The notes under the pieces: generated by a model
Seen by the model: only the letters and a program-made list of their open reading frames with translations
What the model was told of the DNA's origin: nothing
Database searches by the model: none
Shown here: positions 41,146 to 47,010 of the stretch, in pieces
Layout of the letters: every line of letters begins with the position of its first letter
Numbering within the stretch: the stretch's first letter is position 1
Origin: an uncultured Spirochaeta sp.
Lineage (GTDB): Bacteria > Spirochaetota > Spirochaetia > DSM-27196 > Alkalispirochaetaceae
Length of the DNA: 47,010 nucleotides
Direction of reading: 5' to 3'
Assembly (NCBI GenBank): GCA_913030605.1
Contig: CAJWEZ010000034.1
Coordinates: 1-47,010, forward strand
Program-made: the position numbers and the translations under genes

Positions 41146-42540
41146 GTGACCGATACCAGACGCCGACTCGTGCTCGCCGGCGCCGTGGCCCTGATTTTCG
41201 CCGTCAGTTCAAACATCGCATGGCTCAACCCGTGGCCTGAAAAGGCCTCCTTTCGCGGCGTGGACTCGGTTCCCTTCATGTGGCAGTACAACCAGGCCGC
41301 GGGGGTGGAGATCCTGTCGGCGGCTTACTTTCCCCAGACGTACCGGACCTACACCGACCGTATCAACCGACCGACGTACCCCTTCCTGATTCACACGATC
41401 GGAGCGGTCGTGGGAACGATCGCCAGTCCGATTGTCGATCTGGGGCCGCTGGAGCGGGCCGGGGCGGGGTACGTCATCCTGAAGCTGCTGGTGTTTTTCT
41501 TCGGCGCCGTGGCGATGTTCCGCATCCTGCGGCGGTGGATGGGACCCGAACCGTCGCTGCTGGCGACGCTGCTCATGCTCTTTCACGCTCACTCGATCGA
41601 GTTTGTGGCGACGTTCCACACCACGGAGCTGCAGGTGATCACGCCGATCTTCGTGCTGTGGATGTTTCTCGGTGTCTGCGACCGTCTGTCGCAGCCGCTC
41701 GCGGCGGATACGACGACGGCGCGGCGCCAGCGGGCGGCCCGGTACGGACTGATCGTCGCGGCGTCGGTCGGGCTCGGCGTCCTCATGCTCGCCAAGCAGA
41801 ACTACGCGATCTACCTCGCGATTCTGCTGTTCGCCGCCTACAAGCGCCGGTGGCTCGAGGCGGGAGTGAGTGTGGTGGCGCACCTGATCCCGCTGGCGAT
41901 CTATCTGGCCTACCTCGCGGCGGTGGATATTCCCTACGTAAACCACGAGGCGGCCAACTACGACCAGGGTGTGTGGCTGCTCGATCTGTTTCGCCAGAAC
42001 CCGGTCCTGTCGATCCAGCAGGTGATGGACTCGCTCTGGCGAAGTCTGCTCCACCTCACCGGGTTCTTCGGGGTGTGGCTCCTGCTGGCTGTGGCGGCAC
42101 TCGCCCGGCGCGATCGTATCGGTCTCACCCGGGATCATCTCGTGTTTGTCGGCCTGTTCGTGTTTTCCACCTGGGCGCAGATCTTTGCCGCCGCCCGCTA
42201 CTACGACTACATGATGTCCGATGTGGCGATCGTGGTGTTCGGGCTGGGGGCCTGGTTCGTGTGGACGTTTCTGGAACGGACGATTCCGGATCCACCGGCG
42301 CGGCGCTGGGTGCCGTCGCGATCCACGATCTCCGGCGCCATCGTCACGGTGTGGTTCCTGGCGAACGTGCTCTCCTTCGTGCACTTTCCCTGGGTTCATC
42401 CCTTTGACCAGCCGGCGCGGAACACCGAGGTTCTCGACAACCGTCTGGACATGGTGGAAAACCCCGACGCCTTTACCGACGAACAACGCGCCCGCGCCCA
42501 CGGCGGCACGCTCGTGGATCCGACAGAGGAGAACCAATGA
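41146..42540 (+). CDS. Multi-spanning membrane protein, possible GT-C glycosyltransferase
   Basis: A 464-residue protein with roughly ten hydrophobic segments. GTG 41146 is chosen because AGGAG (41134-41138) is seven bases upstream; the frame is open to 41092 without support. After helix 1 comes a periplasmic loop [20 protein letters not shown] and the repeat [20 protein letters not shown]; later segments include [19 protein letters not shown] and [20 protein letters not shown]. This plan recalls GT-C enzymes of the GT39/ArnT kind, which use polyprenyl-phosphate sugars, and the next gene is a polyprenyl-phosphate-sugar synthase-like GT2, the usual partner. It overlaps that gene by four bases. 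The GT-C call is tentative. Confidence 0.6.
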   Translation: MTDTRRRLVLAGAVALIFAVSSNIAWLNPWPEKASFRGVDSVPFMWQYNQAAGVEILSAAYFPQTYRTYTDRINRPTYPFLIHTIGAVVGTIASPIVDLGPLERAGAGYVILKLLVFFFGAVAMFRILRRWMGPEPSLLATLLMLFHAHSIEFVATFHTTELQVITPIFVLWMFLGVCDRLSQPLAADTTTARRQRAARYGLIVAASVGLGVLMLAKQNYAIYLAILLFAAYKRRWLEAGVSVVAHLIPLAIYLAYLAAVDIPYVNHEAANYDQGVWLLDLFRQNPVLSIQQVMDSLWRSLLHLTGFFGVWLLLAVAALARRDRIGLTRDHLVFVGLFVFSTWAQIFAAARYYDYMMSDVAIVVFGLGAWFVWTFLERTIPDPPARRWVPSRSTISGAIVTVWFLANVLSFVHFPWVHPFDQPARNTEVLDNRLDMVENPDAFTDEQRARAHGGTLVDPTEENQ

Positions 42541-45116
42541 AGCTTTCAGTCGTCATGCCGGTGTATAACGAAGAGGCCACCCTGGAACAGATCGTCGCGG
42601 TGGTGGAGTCGGTGCGCCTGCCGGATCCGTTTACGGGAATCGAACTGGTGATGGTGGACGACTGTTCCACCGACCGCACCCGGGAGATCCTGAAAGGATA
42701 CGAGGACCGGCACACGGTGGTGTATCACGAAACCAACGGTGGCAAGGGCAAGGCGCTGCAGACGGGGTTCCGGGCGGCGACGGGAGACGTCGTCATCGTG
42801 CAGGACGCGGACCTGGAGTACGATCCCCACGAGTACGGCAGGCTGCTGCAGCCGATCATCGACGGCAAGGCGGACGTGGTGTACGGGTCGCGCTTCGCCG
42901 GCGGCGAGTCGCACCGTATCCTGTACTACTGGCACAGCCTGGGGAACAAGGCGCTCACCTGGCTCTCAAACATGATGAGCGATCTGAACCTCACGGACAT
43001 GGAGACGTGCTACAAGGTGTTCAAGCGGCCGATCCTGGACCGCATCACGATCTACGAGAACCGCTTCGGGATCGAACCGGAGATCACCGCCAAGGTGGCG
43101 GAGATGGCGCGGAACGAGGGGCTGCGGATCTACGAGGTGGGCATCTCCTACCACGGCCGCACCTACGAGGAAGGAAAGAAGATCGGGCTCCCCGACGCCT
43201 TCCGCGCCCTCTACTGCGTGCTCAAGTACAACACCACGGGGCTGGCAAAGTTCACGCGCTACGGGCTCATGGGCATTCTGGTCGCGCTGAGCCAGCTGCT
43301 GGCGATCACGGGGCTGGTGGAGCTCGCCGGGCTCGACGGCGTCCGGGGCGAAAACCTCGCCAACGTGATCAGTATCGAGGTGTCGATCCTGGTCGGGTTC
43401 TTTCTGCACAGTCGCCTCACCTGGCAGGTCGGGCGGCGGGGCCTGGGGTGGAGTGCGGCACGCAAGCTGAAGGCGCTGGAACGCGAAATGGACCGCGCCG
43501 AGACCTACGCCGCCTGGCGCGAGGCCGCCCTGGCCCACGACGAACTGAGCGGCGCGCGCCGCTGGCGCGAAATGGACCAGAGCCGCCAGTACGATTACGC
43601 CCAGATCCGCCTGCGCCTCGACCGGCTGCGCAGCCTGCGCGCCCGGCACGACAATCACGGGCTGCTCTACACGCTGAACGAGGGCATTCACGGCAACATG
43701 GGTGGCATGGGCCGGTCGACGCTCTACCAGCGCGCCAAGTTTGGCACCAAGCAGCTGATCGAGCAGTACATCGAGGAGATCGACGACGCCCTGCGCTATC
43801 TCGCGGACCTGCCGGAGAGTGAGATCGGTATCCAGGAGAGGATGGATTTCTTCTACCGCGCCAACATCTGCTTCGGGCGCTCGGCGCTCATGCTCTCCGG
43901 CGGCGGCGTGCTCGGCTTCTACCACATGGGGGTGGTCAAGACCCTGCTCGAGGAGGGCCTGCTGCCGCGGGTGATCTCCGGCTCCAGCGCCGGTTCCCTG
44001 GTCGCCGGTGTCCTCGGTACGCACACGGACGCCGAAATGCGTCGCTTCTACGACCCGGCGAACGTGCATTTCGAGGCCGAGCGGGAAGCGAGCGTGTTTT
44101 CCCGCATGTTCTTCGGCACGAACCCTTCCATCGACGTCGGCGACCTCGAGAAGATCATCGACCGGCTGGTGCCGGACATGACCTTCCAGGAGGCCTACGA
44201 GAAGACCGGCCGGCAGATCAGCATCACCGTGGCGCCGGCGGAGACGCACCAGCGCTCGCGGCTGTTGAACGCCATCACGTCGCCGAACGTGTACATCCGC
44301 TCGGCGGTCATGGCGTCCTGCGCGGTGCCCGGTGTCTTCCCGCCGGTGATGCTCATGGCGAAGAACGTGCACGGCGAGCCGCAGCCCTACCTGCCGACGC
44401 GCAAGTGGGTGGACGGGTCCATTGCCGATGACCTGCCGGCGAAGCGCCTGTCGCGGCTCTACAGCACCAATCACTACATCGTGAGCATGGTGAACCCCAT
44501 CGCCACCCCGTTCCTGAACGGCGGCAAGCCGCGCAGCAAGATGGCCTCGGCGCTCGGTGCGCTGGGTATCGGCGTGGGTCGCGAGGTCCTCAACTTCTAC
44601 CGCGGCGTGGCCCAGCGGCGGGGCGATCGCTGGCCCCGGCTCAACCTGCTGCTCAACGGCGTGCACGCGCTCATGGACCAGGAATACAGCGGCGACATCA
44701 ACATCGTGCCGAGCTTCCGCTGGTACAACCCGGCGAAGATACTGTCACACCTGTCCGAGAAGGAACTGGTGGCGCTCATGCAGGGGGGCGAGCATTCGGC
44801 GTTCCCGCAGGTCGAGCCTATCCGTATCTGCACGCGCATCTCGCGGACCATGGAGGAGATCCTCTACCGCTTCGAGTACGGTGACCTGAGGCCGGAGGGT
44901 GACAAGTACCACCGGCCGCGGGCATCCCGGCGGCGGCCGGCGCCGACCCGGGCGGACCGGGAGGCCATGCGCGAGACGGGCTCCCAGCGGCTGGCCAAGG
45001 CGCCGCCGAAGAGCAAGGCGCGGGCGAAGAAGCGGCCGGCCGGGAGCAGCGGCAGAAGCGCCGGCGGGGACGCCGGAAAAGGCGGCGGCAAAAAAGCGGA
45101 CAGTGCCGCCGCCTGA
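42537..45116 (+). CDS. Chimeric ORF: GT2-GtrA (truncated) joined to DUF3336/patatin phospholipase
   Basis: One open frame of 859 residues made of two unrelated proteins. Residues 1 to about 298 are a DPM1/ArnC-like GT2 synthase of a polyprenyl-phosphate sugar ([38 protein letters not shown]) followed by a GtrA domain that stops after two of its usual four helices ([11 protein letters not shown]). From about residue 305 a nearly complete DUF3336/patatin protein begins ([20 protein letters not shown]), with oxyanion loop [12 protein letters not shown], nucleophile GSSAG, and catalytic Asp in VDGSIADD, ending in a Lys/Ala-rich tail. Patatins of this form are common gammaproteobacterial lipases. 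An assembly join near 43425-43460 is more likely than a true fusion. Each half by itself is a confident call. Confidence 0.8.
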   Translation: MKLSVVMPVYNEEATLEQIVAVVESVRLPDPFTGIELVMVDDCSTDRTREILKGYEDRHTVVYHETNGGKGKALQTGFRAATGDVVIVQDADLEYDPHEYGRLLQPIIDGKADVVYGSRFAGGESHRILYYWHSLGNKALTWLSNMMSDLNLTDMETCYKVFKRPILDRITIYENRFGIEPEITAKVAEMARNEGLRIYEVGISYHGRTYEEGKKIGLPDAFRALYCVLKYNTTGLAKFTRYGLMGILVALSQLLAITGLVELAGLDGVRGENLANVISIEVSILVGFFLHSRLTWQVGRRGLGWSAARKLKALEREMDRAETYAAWREAALAHDELSGARRWREMDQSRQYDYAQIRLRLDRLRSLRARHDNHGLLYTLNEGIHGNMGGMGRSTLYQRAKFGTKQLIEQYIEEIDDALRYLADLPESEIGIQERMDFFYRANICFGRSALMLSGGGVLGFYHMGVVKTLLEEGLLPRVISGSSAGSLVAGVLGTHTDAEMRRFYDPANVHFEAEREASVFSRMFFGTNPSIDVGDLEKIIDRLVPDMTFQEAYEKTGRQISITVAPAETHQRSRLLNAITSPNVYIRSAVMASCAVPGVFPPVMLMAKNVHGEPQPYLPTRKWVDGSIADDLPAKRLSRLYSTNHYIVSMVNPIATPFLNGGKPRSKMASALGALGIGVGREVLNFYRGVAQRRGDRWPRLNLLLNGVHALMDQEYSGDINIVPSFRWYNPAKILSHLSEKELVALMQGGEHSAFPQVEPIRICTRISRTMEEILYRFEYGDLRPEGDKYHRPRASRRRPAPTRADREAMRETGSQRLAKAPPKSKARAKKRPAGSSGRSAGGDAGKGGGKKADSAAA
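43425..43460. other. Probable chimeric contig junction
   Basis: Here the GtrA domain breaks off and the DUF3336 N-terminus begins in frame. Upstream genes are a spirochaete-like glycan operon; downstream genes are lipid and fatty-acid enzymes of proteobacterial appearance. The join is inferred from domain boundaries; the exact base cannot be told from sequence alone. Confidence 0.65.
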
Positions 45117-45122
45117 GGCGCG

Positions 45123-46145
45123 CTAGCGGTCGATGAGCGCCACGCCGTGGCGCGCCAGCGGCTCGACGAGCGCGCCCTTGGCTTCCGCCTCGGCGCTCGA
45201 GGCATTGCCCTGGAGCGCGCGTTTCTTCACGCCCTGCAGGATCGCCGCCAGGCGGAAGAAGCAGAACACCAGGTAGAAATTCCAGTGATCGATGCCGTCA
45301 CGACCCGTGCGTCGGCAGTAGTCCGCGACGTAGGCGTCGTCCGAGGGCAGGCCCAGGCTCGCCCGATCCACGCCGGCAAGGCCCCTCAGTCCGGCGTCGC
45401 CGGGCAGCTGCCAGGCCATGACCTGGTAGGCGAGGTCCGCCAGCGGGTGGCCTAGCGTGGACAGTTCCCAGTCCAGCACGGCGATGATGCGCGGCTCCGT
45501 CGGGTGGAACATGAGGTTGTCGAGGCGGTAGTCGCCGTGAACCAGGCTCACGGCGCCGTCATCCGGCGGCATGTTGGCCGGCAGCCAGGCGATGAGCGTT
45601 TCCATGGCCTCGCTGTGCTCCGTCTCCGATGCCCGGTACTGCTTGGTCCAGCGCCCCACCTGGCGCTCGAAATAATTGCCCGGGCGGCCGAAGTCGGCGA
45701 GGCCGGCGGCGTCCACGTCGACATTGTGCAGGGCGGCGAGCACCCGGTTCATCTCGTCGTAGATCGCCGTCCGCTCGGCGTTGTCGGCAACCTCCGGCAG
45801 CGTCGGGTCCCAGAACACCCGGCCCTCCAGGTATTCCATGACGTAGAACATGGAGCCGATGATGCGCTCGTCCTCGCACAGGAGGTAGGCCTCCGGCACG
45901 GGAACGTCCGTGTCGGCCAGCGCCCGCAGCACCCGGAACTCGCGGTCTACGGCGTGGGCGGAGGCGAGCAGCTCGCCCGGCGGCTTGCGCCGCAGCACGT
46001 ACTGGCGCCCGCCGGCGCTCAGGCGGAAGGTCGGGTTCGACTGGCCGCCGGCGAACTTCTCGGCGGTGAGGTCGCCGGAAAAGCCCGGCAGATGCTCGGC
46101 GAGGTAGGGGGCCAAACGTTCCGTGTCGAGGGTCTGGGTGCTCAT
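45123..46145 (-). CDS. APH-type phosphotransferase family protein (ACAD10-like)
   Basis: A 340-residue cytoplasmic protein of the aminoglycoside-phosphotransferase (choline-kinase) fold. Features: FAGGQSNPTFRLSAGGRQYV in the nucleotide lobe with Arg-rich VLRRKPPG, the catalytic loop SLVHGDYRLDNLMF, and the metal-binding IAVLDWELSTLGHPLADLAY. This subgroup is usually encoded beside acyl-CoA dehydrogenase or acyl-CoA ligase genes, as here, and related domains phosphorylate hydroxy-fatty acids for breakdown. It is divergent from the acyl-CoA synthetase gene, with a 156-base gap. With its neighbours it looks gammaproteobacterial and probably belongs to a different genome from the first 43 kb. Confidence 0.87.
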   Translation of the reverse strand: MSTQTLDTERLAPYLAEHLPGFSGDLTAEKFAGGQSNPTFRLSAGGRQYVLRRKPPGELLASAHAVDREFRVLRALADTDVPVPEAYLLCEDERIIGSMFYVMEYLEGRVFWDPTLPEVADNAERTAIYDEMNRVLAALHNVDVDAAGLADFGRPGNYFERQVGRWTKQYRASETEHSEAMETLIAWLPANMPPDDGAVSLVHGDYRLDNLMFHPTEPRIIAVLDWELSTLGHPLADLAYQVMAWQLPGDAGLRGLAGVDRASLGLPSDDAYVADYCRRTGRDGIDHWNFYLVFCFFRLAAILQGVKKRALQGNASSAEAEAKGALVEPLARHGVALIDR

Positions 46146-46301
46146 TGCGCTCTCCGTGTGCTGCCCGCGGGGGGCCGCAACAATGACATCACCGGCGGAA
46201 AAAATAAACTCGCAAAGACCCCGCGGCCCGTGCCGTTGAGCCGCTCGCGCGGTAACGCTATGCTCCTGCGCCACCAGCCATAAGAATCGCGGGAGACGCG
46301 C

Positions 46302-47010
46302 ATGTACGCAGAGCTGAAGCAGGCCTGGCAGGAACTCACGAGCCCCGGGCAGCTGTTCGAGGTGACCACGGCGGAGGTGGGCGGCGTCCCCATCCGGACC
46401 TACGCGCACGCGCCGCCGTCCCTGCGCGAGATCTGGCTGGGCGCCGCGGGTCACGGCGACAAGGAGTACCTGGTCTACAACGACGAGCGCCTGAGCTACG
46501 CCGAGGCGCAGGCGATCACGGGCTCTATCGCGCACTGGCTGAGCGAGGCCGGCGTGAGCCAGGGCGACCGCGTCGCCATCGCCATGCGCAACTACCCCGA
46601 GTGGATGCTCGCCTACTGGGCCGTGACGGCCATGGGGGCGGTGGTCGTCGGCATGAACGCCTGGTGGGTGCCGCAGGAGATGCACTACGGGCTCGAGGAC
46701 TCGGCGCCGAAGGTCCTGATCGCCGACCAGGAGCGGCTGCAGCGCTTCGCGGAACTGCGCGGCGACTTCCCGGACCTGACCGTGGTCGGGGTGCGCGTGC
46801 CCCATGACCTGCCGGACTGGGCCACGGACTGGGCAGAGCTGGTCAACAGCGAGTCGAAGATGCCCGAGGTCACGGTGGCGCCGGACGATGACGCCTGCAT
46901 CTTCTACACCTCGGGGACGACGGGGCGCCCGAAGGGCGCGCAGCTGACCCATCGCGGCTGCGACGGCAACACCACCGCGCACCACCGCGACCCGAACCTC
47001 GTCGCCGCCT
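46302..47010 (+). CDS. AMP-dependent acyl-CoA synthetase, 3' truncated by window edge
   Basis: 236 residues are visible, still open at the window end. The adenylate-forming enzyme fold is clear: LVYNDERLSYAEAQAITG, GDRVAIAMRNYPEWMLAYWA, MGAVVVGMNAWWVPQEM and the ATP-phosphate loop FYTSGTTGRPKGAQLTH, after which the thioester-forming half is missing. It should activate a carboxylic acid, probably a medium- or long-chain fatty acid, to its CoA ester. GGGAG lies upstream of ATG 46302. The divergent APH-type gene supports a role in fatty-acid breakdown. It lies on the downstream side of the suspected contig join. Confidence 0.88.
   Translation, partial: MYAELKQAWQELTSPGQLFEVTTAEVGGVPIRTYAHAPPSLREIWLGAAGHGDKEYLVYNDERLSYAEAQAITGSIAHWLSEAGVSQGDRVAIAMRNYPEWMLAYWAVTAMGAVVVGMNAWWVPQEMHYGLEDSAPKVLIADQERLQRFAELRGDFPDLTVVGVRVPHDLPDWATDWAELVNSESKMPEVTVAPDDDACIFYTSGTTGRPKGAQLTHRGCDGNTTAHHRDPNLVAA

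Noticed and set aside
42966..44666. A 566-codon minus-strand open frame opposite the GT2-patatin region
   Set aside because: His/Val/Arg-rich antisense shadow; the plus-strand frame has all catalytic motifs.

Overview
The window is GC-rich, gene-dense DNA (34 coding regions, no gap over 300 bases). For about the first 43.4 kb it reads as a free-living spirochaete: periplasmic binding proteins carry the spirochaete-style mature N-termini SGSQEA and GGSAEA, there is a membrane-anchored AraC sensor of the YesN type, and the gene set is that of a cell with an outer membrane. No tRNA, rRNA, CRISPR array or insertion sequence was seen.

Region 1 (1-12456) is a carbohydrate-use locus, probably for pectin-type or hemicellulosic oligosaccharides. 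It holds a truncated AraC regulator, a GH4 enzyme resembling alpha-galacturonidases, an LplA-like binding protein translationally coupled to a membrane AraC sensor, a CUT1 ABC importer without its own ATPase, a GH43 enzyme and an unclassified (alpha/alpha)6 glycosidase-like protein. A direct repeat with a 20-base period upstream of the importer is a candidate AraC operator. Region 2 (12479-21673) holds a Wzz-like protein, a five-gene LolCDE/LolA-like export set with its own predicted beta-barrel protein, and a lemA-TPM-TPM operon. Region 3 (21832-24124) is a complete polar amino-acid ABC importer.

Region 4 (24171-43.4 kb) is a surface-glycan locus: a GT4 enzyme, a Wzi-like barrel, a small lipoprotein, a GHMP kinase fused to a GalU-type nucleotidyltransferase, and then the most interesting part. 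Three consecutive genes (29887-34504) match the Campylobacter jejuni Cj1418/Cj1417/Cj1416 enzymes that make cytidine diphosphoramidate, the activated donor for O-methyl phosphoramidate capsule modification: a PEP-synthase-like L-glutamine kinase (here with an extra N-terminal nucleotidyltransferase-like domain), a peptidase-C26-type amidohydrolase and a LicC/Cj1416-like cytidylyltransferase. Facing them is a CDP-alcohol phosphatidyltransferase-like membrane protein whose fourth signature aspartate is glycine, an attractive candidate for using an unusual CDP-linked donor. Five more glycosyltransferase or membrane-protein genes follow in one tightly packed plus-strand run.

Region 5 (about 43.43 kb to the end) does not fit. 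A GT2-GtrA protein stops in the middle of its GtrA domain and continues in frame into a DUF3336/patatin phospholipase, followed by an APH-type phosphotransferase and an acyl-CoA synthetase, a set typical of gammaproteobacteria. The simplest reading is a chimeric assembly join near 43425-43460; a real fusion is less likely.
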